Below the pieces are notes generated by a model that was not told the DNA's origin, did no database searches, and saw only the letters and a program-made list of their open reading frames with translations. 64,000 nt of DNA from Comamonas sp. (GTDB lineage Bacteria > Pseudomonadota > Gammaproteobacteria > Burkholderiales > Burkholderiaceae_C): the NCBI GenBank assembly GCA_028690035.1, contig JAQVCA010000001.1, positions 95,940 through 159,939 on the forward strand, written 5' to 3'. Shown one piece after another: positions 51,663 through 62,420 of this stretch. A program made the position numbers and the translations under genes. Positions within the stretch are counted from its first letter, which is position 1; each line of letters opens with the position of its first letter.

Positions 51663-54600
51663 GTGTCTAAATTCTTTATCCATCGCCCCATCTTTGCCTG
51701 GGTGCTGGCCATTGCGGTGATGCTGTTGGGCATCCTGGCCATCAAGGCCTTGCCCATCAGCCAGTACCCCGACGTGGCCCCACCGGCAATTGCCATTTCG
51801 GTGACCTACCCGGGCGCCTCGGCGCAGACCGTGCAGGACACGGTGGTTCAGGTCATTGAGCAGCAGCTCAACGGCCTGGATGGCCTGCGCTACATCACCT
51901 CGGCCAGCGAGTCCGATGGCTCGATGCAGATCGTCGTGACCTTCGAGCAAGGCACCGACCCCGACATCGCCCAGGTGCAAGTGCAAAACAAGCTCAATCT
52001 GGCCACGCCCATGCTGCCGCAGGAAGTGCAGCAACAAGGCATTCGCGTAGCCAAGTACCAGATGAACTTCATGCTGGTGGTGGGCCTGGTGTCTGAAGAC
52101 GGGCGCATGAACTCCGAAGACCTGGCCGACTACATCGCCTCCCATTTGCAAGACCCGATCTCACGCACCGTGGGCGTGGGCGACTTCCAGCTGTTTGGCG
52201 CGCCCTACGCCATGCGCATCTGGCTGGACCCGGCCAAGCTCAACGCCTACCAGCTCACCCCCTCGGACGTGGTCGCGGCCGTACGCAGCCAGAACGTGCA
52301 GGTGTCTGCCGGTCAGCTGGGCGGCCTGCCCACCCTCAACGATAAGGTGCAGCTGCAGGCCACGGTGCTGGGCAAGACGCGCATGAAGACAGCGGACGAG
52401 TTCCGCCAGATCATGCTCAAAGTTCAACCCAACGGCGCGCAGGTGCGCCTCAAAGACGTGGCCGAGGTGGCACTGGGTGGGCAGTTCAGCGCTATTTCCA
52501 GCAAGTTCAACGGCAAGCCTGCCTCAGCCATGGCGCTGCGCCTGGCCACGGGCGGCAACGTGCTCGAATCGGTGCAGGCCGTACGCGCCACCATCGCCCA
52601 ACTGGAGCCCAACTTCCCCGCCGGCGTGCAGGTGGTCTATCCGTACGACACCTCGCCGGTGGTGCAGGTGTCCATCGATTCGGTCATCAAGACGCTGCTC
52701 GAAGCCATCGTGCTGGTGTTCTTGGTGATGCTGCTGTTTCTGCAAAGCGTGCGCGCCACCATCATTCCTACCCTGGCTGTGCCGGTGGTGCTGCTGGGCA
52801 CGTTTGGCATCTTGCTGGTGGCAGGTTTCACCATCAATTTGCTGACCATGTTTGCCATGGTGCTGGCCATTGGCCTACTGGTGGACGATGCCATCGTGGT
52901 GGTGGAAAACGTCGAGCGCTTGATGCATGAGGAGCAACTCTCGCCCAAGGAGGCCACCCTCCAATCGATGGGACAAATTTCGGGCGCCTTGGTCGGTATC
53001 GGTCTGGTGATTTCGGCGGTGTTCGTGCCCATGGCCTTTATGGATGGCTCCACGGGAGTGATTTACCGCCAGTTCGCCATCACCATTGCAGCGGCCATGT
53101 CGCTGTCGGTGCTGGTGGCGCTGATCTTCACGCCTGCGCTGTGCGCCACCCTCCTCAAAGCCCCCGTGCCGGGCAAAAAGCCCGCCCGCTTCTTTGCCTG
53201 GTTCAACCGCGTGTTCAACGCCAGCGCCAGCGGCTACGCCCTGGGCGTGGAAGGCATCCTCAAGCGCAATAAGTGGTTTTTTCTGCTCTACGTGCTGCTG
53301 CTGGCAGCGCTGGTGGCGTTGTTTGCGCGCATTCCTACGGCATTTTTGCCTGAGGAGGATCAAGGCACGATGATCGTGCAAGTGCAGCTGCCGCCCAACG
53401 CCTCAGCCGCGCGCACCGACCAGGTGCTGCAGGCCGTCAGCCAGCATTTGCTGGACAACGAAAAAGACACCGTACACAGCGTCATGGCGGTGAACGGTTT
53501 CAACTTTGCCGGGCGTGGCCAGAACAACGGCCTGCTGTTTGTCGAGCTCAAACCCTTTGAGCAGCGCCAAGGCGCGCACCAGCACCTCAAGGCGCTGTAT
53601 GGCCGCACCTGGGGCTTTGTCAGCCAGCTCAACGATGCGTTGGTCATCCCGATCATGCCGCCGGCAATTTTGGAGTTGGGCAATGCCACCGGCTTTGACT
53701 TCTACCTGCAAGACAACGGCGGCGTAGGCCACGAGATGCTGATGCAGGCGCGCAACCAGATGCTGGGCATGGCGGCGCAAACGCCACAGCTGGCGCTGGT
53801 GCGCCCCAACGGCCTGTCCGACGAGCCGCAGTACCAGATCGAGATCGACGAAGAAAAAGCGCGCACGCTGGGCCTGAGCCTGGCGGACATCAACGCCACC
53901 ATGTCGATTGCCTGGGGCTCGGCCTACATCAACGACTTTATCGACCGTGGCCGTGTGAAGAAGGTGTTCCTGCAAGGCCAAGCCGACGCCCGCGTAGGCC
54001 CGGAAGACTTCGCCAAATGGTATGTGCGCAACAACGTCGGCAAGATGGTGCCGTTCAGCGCCTTTGCCAGCGGTCAATGGGTGTATGGCCCAACCAAGCT
54101 GGAGCGCTTCAACGGCGTGCCTGCTGTGCAGATTGTGGGCAGCACCGCGCCGGGCGTGAGCACGGGCGATGCGATGCACATCGTCGAAGGCCTGGCCCAG
54201 CAACTCCCCCCGGGCGTGGACTTGGTGTGGACAGGCCTGTCCTACGAAGAAATCAAAGCCGGCGACCAAAGCGCCTGGGTGCTGGCCTTGTCCATGCTCA
54301 TGGTGTTCCTGTGCCTAGCGGCCCTGTACGAGAGCTGGTCCATCCCCTTCTCGGTGATGCTGGTCGTGCCTCTGGGCATCCTGGGCGCGGTGCTGGCCAC
54401 GCTGGGCCGTGGTTTGACCAACGACGTGTTCTTCCAGATCGGCATGATCACCACCATGGGCCTGGCGGCCAAAAACGCCATCCTGATCGTGGAGTTTGCG
54501 CGCGAGCTGTATGAGGACGAAGGCAAGCCGCTGTTCCAAGCCACAGTGGAAGCGGCGCGCCTGCGCCTGCGCCCCATCGTCATGACCTCGATGGCTTTTG

Positions 54601-54824
54601 TGCTGGGCGTGCTGCCGCTGGCCATTGCCACGGGCGCATCCAGCGGCAGCCAGCACTCCATTGGCACCAGCGTGGTCGGGGGCACCCTGGCGGGCACCTT
54701 CCTGGCCATGTTCTTTGTGCCGCTGTTCTTCTATGTGATCGCCCGCCTGATGCAGCTGGTGCGCCAGCGCCGCCCGGCCCCCGTGGCGCCAACCACCGGC
54801 ACTGCCGAGGAGAAAACCACATGA
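51663..54824 (+). CDS. Multidrug efflux RND transporter permease (AcrB/MexB/TtgH, HAE1 type)
   Basis: This 1053-aa drug/proton antiporter begins [60 protein letters not shown], the classic HAE1 start. TM4 holds the paired Asp of the proton relay ([23 protein letters not shown]), unlike the single Asp of the metal pump at 18.8 kb. [19 protein letters not shown] and [12 protein letters not shown] follow. The start is GTG 51663, and the stop overlaps the channel gene by 4 bp. The substrate is probably organic solvents or antibiotics (family inference). Confidence 0.95.
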   Translation: MSKFFIHRPIFAWVLAIAVMLLGILAIKALPISQYPDVAPPAIAISVTYPGASAQTVQDTVVQVIEQQLNGLDGLRYITSASESDGSMQIVVTFEQGTDPDIAQVQVQNKLNLATPMLPQEVQQQGIRVAKYQMNFMLVVGLVSEDGRMNSEDLADYIASHLQDPISRTVGVGDFQLFGAPYAMRIWLDPAKLNAYQLTPSDVVAAVRSQNVQVSAGQLGGLPTLNDKVQLQATVLGKTRMKTADEFRQIMLKVQPNGAQVRLKDVAEVALGGQFSAISSKFNGKPASAMALRLATGGNVLESVQAVRATIAQLEPNFPAGVQVVYPYDTSPVVQVSIDSVIKTLLEAIVLVFLVMLLFLQSVRATIIPTLAVPVVLLGTFGILLVAGFTINLLTMFAMVLAIGLLVDDAIVVVENVERLMHEEQLSPKEATLQSMGQISGALVGIGLVISAVFVPMAFMDGSTGVIYRQFAITIAAAMSLSVLVALIFTPALCATLLKAPVPGKKPARFFAWFNRVFNASASGYALGVEGILKRNKWFFLLYVLLLAALVALFARIPTAFLPEEDQGTMIVQVQLPPNASAARTDQVLQAVSQHLLDNEKDTVHSVMAVNGFNFAGRGQNNGLLFVELKPFEQRQGAHQHLKALYGRTWGFVSQLNDALVIPIMPPAILELGNATGFDFYLQDNGGVGHEMLMQARNQMLGMAAQTPQLALVRPNGLSDEPQYQIEIDEEKARTLGLSLADINATMSIAWGSAYINDFIDRGRVKKVFLQGQADARVGPEDFAKWYVRNNVGKMVPFSAFASGQWVYGPTKLERFNGVPAVQIVGSTAPGVSTGDAMHIVEGLAQQLPPGVDLVWTGLSYEEIKAGDQSAWVLALSMLMVFLCLAALYESWSIPFSVMLVVPLGILGAVLATLGRGLTNDVFFQIGMITTMGLAAKNAILIVEFARELYEDEGKPLFQATVEAARLRLRPIVMTSMAFVLGVLPLAIATGASSGSQHSIGTSVVGGTLAGTFLAMFFVPLFFYVIARLMQLVRQRRPAPVAPTTGTAEEKTT

Positions 54825-56266
54825 AACTGCACACCCTGACCGGCGCCCTGGCGCTGGCGGGGCTGTTGAGCGCCTGCTCCATGGCCCCCACTTATGAAAA
54901 ACCCGCCGCCCCCATCGCCGCCAACTGGCCCTATGCGCAAGCGCACGCCAGCGCCGCAGTCACCGCCGCCGCCACCCCCGTACCGTGGCAGCAGTTCTTT
55001 GGCAATGCGCCGCTGCAAGAGGTCATCGCCCTGACCCTGGCCCACAACCGCGACCTGCGTGCGGCGGCCCTGAATGCAGAATCTTTTCAGGCGCTGTACC
55101 GCATCCAGAAAGCGGATACAGCTCCTTCTATCGGAGCGCAAGCAGCCGGCACGCGCCAGCGTCTGCCCGCCGATGTGGCCAACGCCGACGCGCCCGTGAC
55201 CTCTGGCACCTACACCGTGGGCCTGGGCATGGTGGCCTACGAGCTGGACCTGTTTGGCCGGGTGCGTTCGCTCAACGAACAAGCGCTGCAGACCTACCTG
55301 GCCATGGACAGCACGCGCAAGGCCACCGAACTGAGCCTGGTGGCCGCTGCCGCCAGCGCCTGGATCGCCTGGCAGGCCGACCAGCAGATGCTGGACATCG
55401 TCACCCGCACCCTGGCGGCCAATGAGCAAGCGCTGCAGCTGATCGTCGCGCAGGTCGAACACGGCATTGCCACCGACCTGCAGCGCCACCAGGCGCAAAG
55501 CGCCGTGGACAGCGCCCGCGCCCAGCACGCCCAGCTGGTGCGCGCCGTAGAACAAGACCTCAACGCCCTGCAAGCTTTGGTGGGCGCGCCATTGCCCGCC
55601 TCGGTTTTGGACACCCGGGTTGCGCCCCAGGACTGGCAACTGGCCGCCCTGCCCGTGGGCCTGCCCGCGCAGGTACTGCAGCAGCGCCCGGACATCCTGG
55701 CCGCCGAGCAGCAGCTCCAGGCCGCCAACGCCAACATCGGCGCCGCGCGCGCCGCGTTCTTCCCCAGCATCTCCCTCACGGCCAGCGCGGGCACGGCCAG
55801 CAGCGACTTGTCCGGCCTGTTCCAGGGCGGCTCTGGTGCCTGGAGCTTTGCGCCGCAGATCAATATCCCGCTGTTCAGCTCCGGGCGCCTGCAGGCCAAC
55901 CTGGACTACGCCACGCTGCAAAAAGACCTGCGCGTGGCCCAGTACGAAAAAGCCATCCAGACCGCCTTCCGCGAAGTGGCCGATGGCCTCTCGGCACGCC
56001 ACACCCTGGTGCGCCAGCTCCAGGCCAACCAGGACCTGGTCAGCACCACGGGCCAGTACCTGAACCTGGCCCAGCTGCGCTACGACGCGGGGGTGGACAG
56101 CTACCTGACCGTGATCGATGCCCAGCGCAGCTTGCTGGGTGCCGAACTGGGCGCTGCGCAGACGGCACTGCAGCAGGCGCTGTCGGAGGTGGGTTTGTTC
56201 AAGGCGCTGGGTGGGGGGATGCTGGAGATGCCGGAAATGTCGCAAATGCCTGCCGCCGGGCAGTAG
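54821..56266 (+). CDS. NodT/OprM-family outer-membrane efflux lipoprotein
   Basis: This 481-aa trimeric channel subunit has a signal and lipobox ([17 protein letters not shown]). The two OEP repeats are [43 protein letters not shown] and [76 protein letters not shown] closes the second. It completes the AcrAB-OprM-type pump. Repeat R12 and the icd terminator follow. Confidence 0.93.
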   Translation: MKLHTLTGALALAGLLSACSMAPTYEKPAAPIAANWPYAQAHASAAVTAAATPVPWQQFFGNAPLQEVIALTLAHNRDLRAAALNAESFQALYRIQKADTAPSIGAQAAGTRQRLPADVANADAPVTSGTYTVGLGMVAYELDLFGRVRSLNEQALQTYLAMDSTRKATELSLVAAAASAWIAWQADQQMLDIVTRTLAANEQALQLIVAQVEHGIATDLQRHQAQSAVDSARAQHAQLVRAVEQDLNALQALVGAPLPASVLDTRVAPQDWQLAALPVGLPAQVLQQRPDILAAEQQLQAANANIGAARAAFFPSISLTASAGTASSDLSGLFQGGSGAWSFAPQINIPLFSSGRLQANLDYATLQKDLRVAQYEKAIQTAFREVADGLSARHTLVRQLQANQDLVSTTGQYLNLAQLRYDAGVDSYLTVIDAQRSLLGAELGAAQTALQQALSEVGLFKALGGGMLEMPEMSQMPAAGQ

Positions 56267-56282
56267 TCCCTGGTTGCATACT

Positions 56283-56395
56283 GCGCTGCTAAAAACATAG
56301 CTGCTCGCGCTTGCTGAATCACGATTTCAGAAGAAAACTCTTTGAAATCAAGAATCCACAAGCGCAAGCAGCTATGTTTTTTATAAAGCGGCAGC
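56283..56395. repeat. Dispersed repeat, inverted pair (copy R12)
   Basis: aaaaacatagctgctcgcgc at the left and agcgcaagcagctatgtttt at the right pair as long arms around an AT-rich core. It lies between convergent oprM-type and icd genes. Confidence 0.82.
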
Positions 56396-56421
56396 GTTGG
56401 GTACCTGGATGGCCTGAAGAC

Positions 56422-56449
56422 AAAAAAAGCCACCCCTTGCGAGGTGGCT
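56422..56449 (-). terminator. Rho-independent terminator of icd
   Basis: On the minus strand GCCACC-tcgcaagg-GGTGGC is followed by a T7 run. A second hairpin, CCGACC-cgaa-GGTCGG (56458-56474), lies between it and the icd stop. Confidence 0.85.
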
Positions 56450-56485
56450 GAACAGAGCCGACCCGAAGGTCGGGCCTAGAGGTAC

Positions 56486-58723
56486 TTATGCCGCCAGGCT
56501 GGCGATGGCGCTGTTGAAGGTGCTGCTGGGGCGCATCACGGCTTCCAGCTTGTGGGTGTCAGGCAGGTAGTAGCCGCCGATGTCTGCCGCTTTGCCCTGC
56601 ACGGCCAGCAGCTCTTGCACGATTTTGGTTTCGTTCTCAGCCAGTTGCTGGGCCAGCGGCGCAAACTTGGCTGCCAGCGCAGCGTCTTCGGTTTGTGCAG
56701 CCAAAGCCTGGGCCCAGTACAGCGCCAGGTAGAACTGCGAGCCACGGTTGTCGATCTGGCCGACCTTGCGCGATGGCGACTTGTTCTCGTCCAGCAGCTT
56801 GCCGGTGGCTTGGTCCAGGGTTTTGGCCAGCAGCTTGGCGCGGGCATTGTTTTCCTTGATGCCCAGGTCTTCCAGCGAGACGGCCAGCGCCAGGAATTCA
56901 CCCAGCGAGTCCCAGCGCAGGAAGTTTTCTTCCACCAACTGCTGCACGTGCTTGGGCGCAGAGCCGCCCGCGCCGGTTTCGTACATGCCGCCGCCAGCCA
57001 TCAAAGGCACGATGGAGAGCATCTTGGCCGAGGTGCCCAGCTCCAAAATCGGGAACAGGTCGGTCAGGTAGTCGCGCAGGATGTTGCCGGTCACCGAGAT
57101 GGTGTCCAGACCACGGGCCACGCGCTCCAGCGTGTAGCGCATGGCGCGCACTTGGCTCATGATTTGGATGTTCAGGCCGCTGGTGTCGTAATCCTTCAGG
57201 TATTTTTCGACCTTCTTGATCAGCTCGGCTTCGTGTGGACGGTAGGGATCCAGCCAGAACACGGCAGGCATACCCGAGTTGCGCGCGCGCGTCACCGCCA
57301 GCTTCACCCAGTCGCGGATGGCGGCGTCTTTCACCTGGCACATGCGCCAGATGTCGCCAGCTTCGACGTTTTGCGTCAGCAGCACTTCGCCGGTGGCGAT
57401 GTCCACGATGTCGGCCACGCCGTCTTCGGGGATTTCAAAGGTCTTGTCGTGGCTGCCGTATTCCTCGGCTTTTTGTGCCATCAGGCCCACGTTGGGCACG
57501 GTGCCCATGGTGCGCGGGTCGAAGTTGCCGTGCCATTTGCAGAAGTTGATCATCTCCTGGTAGATGCGGGCAAAGGTGGACTCAGGCATCACGGCCTTGC
57601 AGTCGTACGGCTTGCCATCCGAACCCCACATCTTGCCGCCGTTGCGGATCATGGCGGGCATGGAGGCATCGACGATGATGTCGTTGGGCGAGTGGAAGTT
57701 GGTAATGCCCTTGGCCGAATCGACCATGGCCAGCTCAGGACGGTGCTCGTGGCAGGCGTGCAGATCGCGCTCGATTTCTTCGCGGACCGAGCTGGGCAGG
57801 GTCTGGATTTTTTCGTACAGCGTGGCCATACCGTTGTTGACGTTGATGCCCAGCTCATCGAACAGCTTGCCGTGCTTCTCGAAAGCTTCCTTGTAGTAAA
57901 TCTTGACGCAGTGGCCAAACACGATGGGGTGCGACACCTTCATCATCGTGGCCTTGACGTGCAGCGAGAACAGGATGCCTGCCTCCTTGCAGTCGGCCAG
58001 TTCTTTTTCGTAGAACTCGCACAGCGCCTTCTTGCTCATGAACATGGAGTCGATGACTTCACCTTCGAGCAGCTTGACCTTTTCTTTGAGCACCAGCGTG
58101 GCACCGCTCTTGGTAGTGAGCTGCATGCGCACATCGCGGGCCTTGTCCAGGGTCATGGATTTTTCGCCGTGGTAGAAGTCGCCTTCGTGCATGTGCGAGC
58201 AGTGGGTCTGCGACCACTGCTTCCACTCGCCCATGGAGTGGGGGTTTTTCTTGGCGTAGTTCTTCACTGCAGCCGGTGCGCGGCGGTCGGAGTTGCCTTC
58301 ACGCAGCACGGGGTTGACGGCCGAGCCCAGGCACTTGGCGTAACGCGCCTTGATTTCTTTTTCGGCGTCGGTGCTGGGGTTCTCGGGGTAGTCGGGAACG
58401 GCGTAGCCCTTGCTCTGCAGCTCTTTGATGGCCGCCACCAACTGGCCCACCGAGGCGCTGATGTTGGGCAGCTTGATGATGTTGGCGTCGGGCTGCAGGG
58501 TTTTGCTGCCCAGCTCGTTCAGGGTGTTGGGTACGCGCTGCGCTTCGGTCAGGAAGTCGGGGAACTCGCCCAGGATGCGGGCAGCCACGGAAATGTCGCT
58601 GGTTTCTACGTTCACGCCAGCGGTGGCGGCAAAGGCTTGCACCACGGGCAGGAAAGCGCCCGTGGCCAGGCGGGGGGCTTCATCCGTCAGGGTATAGATG
58701 ATGGTCGGTTGCTGTGTAGTCAT
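56486..58723 (-). CDS. icd: NADP-dependent isocitrate dehydrogenase, monomeric type
   Basis: This 745-aa enzyme oxidises isocitrate to 2-oxoglutarate in the TCA cycle and is the monomeric (IDH-II) form, unrelated in sequence to the dimeric one. Text is diagnostic: [141 protein letters not shown] and [17 protein letters not shown]. The long upstream region carries two TCTT-N4-AAGA boxes. Confidence 0.97.
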   Translation of the reverse strand: MTTQQPTIIYTLTDEAPRLATGAFLPVVQAFAATAGVNVETSDISVAARILGEFPDFLTEAQRVPNTLNELGSKTLQPDANIIKLPNISASVGQLVAAIKELQSKGYAVPDYPENPSTDAEKEIKARYAKCLGSAVNPVLREGNSDRRAPAAVKNYAKKNPHSMGEWKQWSQTHCSHMHEGDFYHGEKSMTLDKARDVRMQLTTKSGATLVLKEKVKLLEGEVIDSMFMSKKALCEFYEKELADCKEAGILFSLHVKATMMKVSHPIVFGHCVKIYYKEAFEKHGKLFDELGINVNNGMATLYEKIQTLPSSVREEIERDLHACHEHRPELAMVDSAKGITNFHSPNDIIVDASMPAMIRNGGKMWGSDGKPYDCKAVMPESTFARIYQEMINFCKWHGNFDPRTMGTVPNVGLMAQKAEEYGSHDKTFEIPEDGVADIVDIATGEVLLTQNVEAGDIWRMCQVKDAAIRDWVKLAVTRARNSGMPAVFWLDPYRPHEAELIKKVEKYLKDYDTSGLNIQIMSQVRAMRYTLERVARGLDTISVTGNILRDYLTDLFPILELGTSAKMLSIVPLMAGGGMYETGAGGSAPKHVQQLVEENFLRWDSLGEFLALAVSLEDLGIKENNARAKLLAKTLDQATGKLLDENKSPSRKVGQIDNRGSQFYLALYWAQALAAQTEDAALAAKFAPLAQQLAENETKIVQELLAVQGKAADIGGYYLPDTHKLEAVMRPSSTFNSAIASLAA

Positions 58724-59021
58724 TGCTTGCTTTTGGCTCTATAGGGTTGCTGCAGACATGGGGCGCCCGGGCGTCCACCGCGCAGTGCGGGGAACTGAGG
58801 GGAAGGCGGCCCTCCTCCACGGAAGCCGCGTGCAACTGTCGGCCCGCTTCCAGCTTGTGACTGGGCGCATTTCGCATCATTGCAATTGACTTCCACCATG
58901 CAAAATTCTACCTGCTCTCGGTGGTTTTACCTAACTCTTATACAAGACCTACGAAAAAATTCTTCTATAAGACCAGGATTGGCACCGATGGACATCCGCC
59001 TGCATGGCCAGCCACAAGCGT
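58724..59021. other. icd upstream intergenic region
   Basis: With the adjoining terminator, this gap between icd and sodB exceeds 300 bp and I find no gene in it. It holds the icd promoter region and two TCTT-N4-AAGA boxes; the short ORFs listed there (58680-58889) show no conserved features. Confidence 0.5.
58937..58973. promoter_or_regulatory. Two TCTT-N4-AAGA boxes upstream of icd
   Basis: TCTTATACAAGA (58937-58948) and TCTTCTATAAGA (58962-58973), both followed by CC, are 25 bp centre to centre. They are imperfect palindromes, resembling an operator for a dimeric GntR-like central-metabolism regulator. They lie about 215-250 bp upstream of icd and downstream of sodB. Confidence 0.4.
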
Positions 59022-59053
59022 AAAAAAACCCGCTGGCTTGCACCAGCGGGTTT
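59022..59053 (-). terminator. Rho-independent terminator of sodB
   Basis: On the minus strand AAACCCGCTGG-tgcaag-CCAGCGGGTTT runs into a T run; it lies 45 bp beyond the sodB stop. Confidence 0.9.
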
Positions 59054-59098
59054 CTAGGCATAGCCGCCGCGTGCCACGCACGCAAGCGGCTGAGGCAT

Positions 59099-59683
59099 TT
59101 AGGCGGCAAAGTTGGCCTGGGCAAATTCCCAGTTGGCCAGGTGGTTCAGGAACACTTCCACAAACTTGGGACGGGCGTTGCGGTAGTCAATGTAGTAGGC
59201 GTGTTCCCACACGTCCACTGTCAGCAGCGCCTTGTCGGCGGTGGTCAGGGGCGTACCGGCAGGGCCGGTGTTGACGATGTCCACGCTGCCATCGGGTTTT
59301 TTCACCAGCCAAGTCCAGCCAGAACCAAAGTTACCCACGGCAGACTTGGTGAACTCTTCCTTGAACTTGTCAAAGCTGCCCCACTTGGCGTTGATCGCGT
59401 CCAGCAAAGCGCCGGTCGGTGCGCCACCGCCTTGGGGCTTCATGCAGCTCCAAAAGAAGGTGTGGTTCCAGATTTGCGCTGCATTGTTGTAGATGCCGCC
59501 GGAAGATTTTTTGACGATTTCTTCCAGGCCCATGTTTTCAAACTCGGTGCCTTTTTGCAGGTTGTTCAGGTTGACCACATAGGCGTTGTGGTGCTTGCCA
59601 TGGTGAAACTCCAGGGTTTCTTGGCTGTAGTGGGGGGCCAGTGCATCGATGGCATAAGGCAGTGCGGGCAAGGTATGTTCCAT
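59099..59683 (-). CDS. sodB: Superoxide dismutase [Fe]
   Basis: This cytoplasmic enzyme dismutates superoxide. Metal ligands are visible: His in [13 protein letters not shown], His in [11 protein letters not shown], and Asp/His in [23 protein letters not shown]. The Fe-type signatures [12 protein letters not shown] and GGGAPTG...LLDAI support SodB rather than SodA. The length of 194 aa is normal. It is a single gene with its own terminator; a weak Shine-Dalgarno precedes ATG 59683. Confidence 0.97.
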   Translation of the reverse strand: MEHTLPALPYAIDALAPHYSQETLEFHHGKHHNAYVVNLNNLQKGTEFENMGLEEIVKKSSGGIYNNAAQIWNHTFFWSCMKPQGGGAPTGALLDAINAKWGSFDKFKEEFTKSAVGNFGSGWTWLVKKPDGSVDIVNTGPAGTPLTTADKALLTVDVWEHAYYIDYRNARPKFVEVFLNHLANWEFAQANFAA

Positions 59684-59803
59684 GGTGTTTCCTTTGGTTG
59701 GTTAGAGGTTGCTAGGTGAATTGCTTCGGCGGTCATTGTAAGAACAAGCGCCTAACGCATTGGCACCTGCACACGCAAGTCCGCACAAGCTGGGCGTTGC
59801 TGC

Positions 59804-61126
59804 CTAGAGCAAGCGCGGCGGCACCACCGTCACATCCACCTGGCCATCGGTCAGGTGGGCCTGCAAGGCAGCGCCCACGGGGGCCTGGGCCACGGTGCTG
59901 ATCGGCCGCCCATGCATATCCGATAGCCAGGCAAAGCCGCGCGCCAGCACCTGCTGGGGATTGAGCAAATCCAGCCGCTGCTGCAGCAAGGCCAATTGCT
60001 GACGCTGTTGCTGCAGCTGGCGCTGGGTTTTTTGCTTCAAATCCTGCTCTAACCCTTGCTGGGCCAGCGTAAGCTGCTGCAATTTTGAACGCAGATAGAC
60101 CTGCATCTGCTGCCCCTGACGCAGACAATCCAGACGCTGGTGTTGCAGCGACCGCTGGGGTTTCCCTAGGCGCAGAGCCAAGCTATCCAAACTCTGCTGC
60201 TGGGCTTGCAAGCGCTGGCGCATGCGCTGCTGCACCCGGTGGTACACATAGTGCAGTTGCAACAGGCAATCGCTGCGCGCAGGAGCGGCCAGCTCGGCAG
60301 CGGCAGTGGGGGTGGGTGCACGCACATCGGCACAAAAATCGGCGATGGTGAAATCGGTCTCATGGCCCACACCGCTGACGATGGGCACCGGGCTGGCCAC
60401 GATGGTGTGCGCCAAAGCCTCATCGTTGAAGGCCCACAAGTCTTCGGGGGCACCGCCACCGCGTACCAGCAAGATGGCGTCGATGACCGGTGCCCCCTCC
60501 TGCACGGCGGATCCCCGCTGCTGTGCCAGCGCATACAACTGTTCCAGTGCCGCCATCAGCGACCGCGGTGCGCCCTCTCCTTGCACCAAGGCAGGTGCCA
60601 ACACCACCGGAATATGCGGAGCACGGCGCTGCAAAGCGGTGGCCACATCGTGCAAAGCTGCCGCGCCCAGGGAAGTGACCAGCCCCAGCCCCCGGGGCAT
60701 GGCAGGCAAAGGGCGCTTGCGCTGGGCATCGAACAAACCCTGGGCTTGCAAGCGCGCTTTCAGGCGCAGAAACTGCTCCATCCAGGTACCCTGACCATCG
60801 CGCTGCAGGCGCTCCACAATCAGTTGCAAATCTCCACGCTGCTCGTACACCCCCAGCTGCCCCTGCAGCTGCACCCGGTCGCCATCGCGTGGCACAAAGT
60901 CCAATTGCTCCGCAGCACGGCGGAACATGGCGCAGCGCAGCTGACCGCCTTCATCTTTGATAGAAAAATAGCAATGTCCGCTGGCTGCACGCGAGAAACC
61001 CGAGATTTCGCCATGCACCCGTACCGGGTTGAAACGGGTTTGCAAACTGTCGGCAATGGCGCGACACAGGGCCACAACGCTCCAGACTCTGGGCGCGGCC
61101 GAATCGGCCTGAGAAGAGATCGACAT
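59804..61126 (-). CDS. xseA: Exodeoxyribonuclease VII large subunit
   Basis: XseA with XseB degrades single-stranded DNA in mismatch repair and recombination. It has the N-terminal OB fold (VWSVVALCRAIADSLQTRFNPVRVHGEISGFSRAASGHCYFSIKDEGGQLRCAMFR) and the catalytic block PRGLGLVTSLGAAALHDV...RRAPHIPVVLAPALVQGEGA. AILLVRGGGAPEDLWAFNDEALAHTIVASPVPIVSGVGHETDFTIADFCADVRAPTPTAAAELA follows, with a long Gln-rich coiled coil. At 440 aa it is of usual size. ATG 61126 is preferred to the track's TTG 61135. It is divergent from exbB. Confidence 0.95.
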   Translation of the reverse strand: MSISSQADSAAPRVWSVVALCRAIADSLQTRFNPVRVHGEISGFSRAASGHCYFSIKDEGGQLRCAMFRRAAEQLDFVPRDGDRVQLQGQLGVYEQRGDLQLIVERLQRDGQGTWMEQFLRLKARLQAQGLFDAQRKRPLPAMPRGLGLVTSLGAAALHDVATALQRRAPHIPVVLAPALVQGEGAPRSLMAALEQLYALAQQRGSAVQEGAPVIDAILLVRGGGAPEDLWAFNDEALAHTIVASPVPIVSGVGHETDFTIADFCADVRAPTPTAAAELAAPARSDCLLQLHYVYHRVQQRMRQRLQAQQQSLDSLALRLGKPQRSLQHQRLDCLRQGQQMQVYLRSKLQQLTLAQQGLEQDLKQKTQRQLQQQRQQLALLQQRLDLLNPQQVLARGFAWLSDMHGRPISTVAQAPVGAALQAHLTDGQVDVTVVPPRLL

Positions 61127-61252
61127 AAAGGTCAAAACGCAAAAATTGGTGCTTTGCGCCGCCTACGCAACGCCTTAACTGCCTTGAGCCCTAAAGCAGC
61201 TGGGCCATAATCGCAGGCTGATTTCCACACCACTAGCGCGGAGAAGAACAAG

Positions 61253-61882
61253 TTGTTGTCCATCATACAGGCCGCTGGCTGGCCGATTTGGCCCCTGATT
61301 GCATGCTCTATCCTGGCCCTGGCGCTGATCGTCGAGCGCTTCATTTCGCTCAAGGCCAGCAAAATCACCCCTCCAGCTCTACTGGACGAAGTCATTTCTG
61401 TCTCGCGCCAGGGCGTGCCCGGGCAGCAGATGGTCGAGCAGCTGGCCCAAAACAGCGTACTGGGTGAAGTGCTGGCCAGTGGCCTCAAAGCCGTTGCCAC
61501 CACGCCCCACATCAGCGAGGAAGACCTGCGCGCCCAGATGGAAAGCGCAGGTCGCGCCGCCGCCCACAAGCTGGAGCGTTACTTGGGTGCGCTGGCCACC
61601 ATTGCCTCGGCCGCGCCCCTGCTGGGCCTGCTGGGCACGGTGATTGGCATGATCGAGATTTTTGGCTCGCAAGCCGGCGGCGGCGCTGTCGGCACAGGCA
61701 ACCCGGCCCAGCTGGCCCATGGCATCTCGATCGCGCTGTACAACACCGCTTTTGGTCTGATCGTGGCCATCCCGGCGCTGATTTTCTGGCGCTATTTCCG
61801 CGCCCGTGTGGACAGCTACCTGCTGACCCTGGAGCTGGCCAGTGAACAGTTCGTGCGCCATCTGCTGCGCCTGCGCGGCTGA
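61253..61882 (+). CDS. exbB: MotA/TolQ/ExbB proton-channel family protein
   Basis: This 209-aa inner-membrane protein has three membrane segments (WPIWPLIACSILALALIVERFISL; ASAAPLLGLLGTVIGMIEIFG; ISIALYNTAFGLIVAIPALIFWRYF). It contains the TolQ/ExbB motif LGLLGTVIGMIE..F. With the ExbD downstream it forms a proton channel energising TonB. TTG 61253 or TTG 61256 is the start, after GGAGAAG. It heads the conserved exbB-exbD-lpxK-trm112-kdsB operon. A -10-like CATAAT lies near 61206. Confidence 0.9.
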   Translation: MLSIIQAAGWPIWPLIACSILALALIVERFISLKASKITPPALLDEVISVSRQGVPGQQMVEQLAQNSVLGEVLASGLKAVATTPHISEEDLRAQMESAGRAAAHKLERYLGALATIASAAPLLGLLGTVIGMIEIFGSQAGGGAVGTGNPAQLAHGISIALYNTAFGLIVAIPALIFWRYFRARVDSYLLTLELASEQFVRHLLRLRG

Positions 61883-61933
61883 TGGGTGGCATCTGCCCCA
61901 CACTGCCCACCACTGCCCGCACAGGAGCGCTTC

Positions 61934-62365
61934 ATGGCCATGAACTTTCGCAAACAGCGCACGCAAGAGCCTGAGATCAACCTCATCCCCTTCATCGATG
62001 TGCTGCTGGTGATCCTCATCTTCCTGATGCTGACCACCACCTACAGCAAATTCACCGAAATGCAGCTGACCCTGCCCAGCGCCGATGTTGAGCAGCTGCG
62101 CGACCGCCCGCGCGAGCTGATCGTGAGCATCGGGGCCGATGGACGCTACGTCATCAACAAAACCGAACTGCAAAACCGCAGCGTGGACGGCATTGCCAGC
62201 GCCATGCTCGGCGCCGCCCCAGCGGGCAGCGACAGTGTGGTCATCATCAGCGCCGATGCCAATGCGCCGCACCAGTCGGTGGTGTCTGCCATGGAAGCGG
62301 CGCGCCGGGCCGGGCTGTCGCAAATCACCTTTGCGACGCAATCGTCTGCTGCCGCAGGCCAGTAA
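61934..62365 (+). CDS. exbD: Biopolymer transporter ExbD/TolR family
   Basis: This 143-aa protein has one N-terminal membrane helix holding the functional Asp (EINLIPFIDVLLVILIFLMLTTTY) and a periplasmic domain (LIVSIGADGRYVINKTELQNRSVDG...VVIISADANAPHQSVVSAMEAARRAGLSQITFATQ). I start at MAMNFRKQRTQEPEINL (ATG 61934) with AGGAG upstream; the track extension to 61886 is not supported. Confidence 0.92.
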   Translation: MAMNFRKQRTQEPEINLIPFIDVLLVILIFLMLTTTYSKFTEMQLTLPSADVEQLRDRPRELIVSIGADGRYVINKTELQNRSVDGIASAMLGAAPAGSDSVVIISADANAPHQSVVSAMEAARRAGLSQITFATQSSAAAGQ

Positions 62366-62420
62366 GCGCGCGTTGCACGGCTGCACCACTTTCTGGCAGG
62401 GCTAGAGGTTCGCTGGCGCT

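Noticed and set aside
55103-55145. Repeat-like sequence inside the OprM-type gene
   Set aside because: The resemblance is short, and the protein aligns with the family without an insertion, so it is probably chance.
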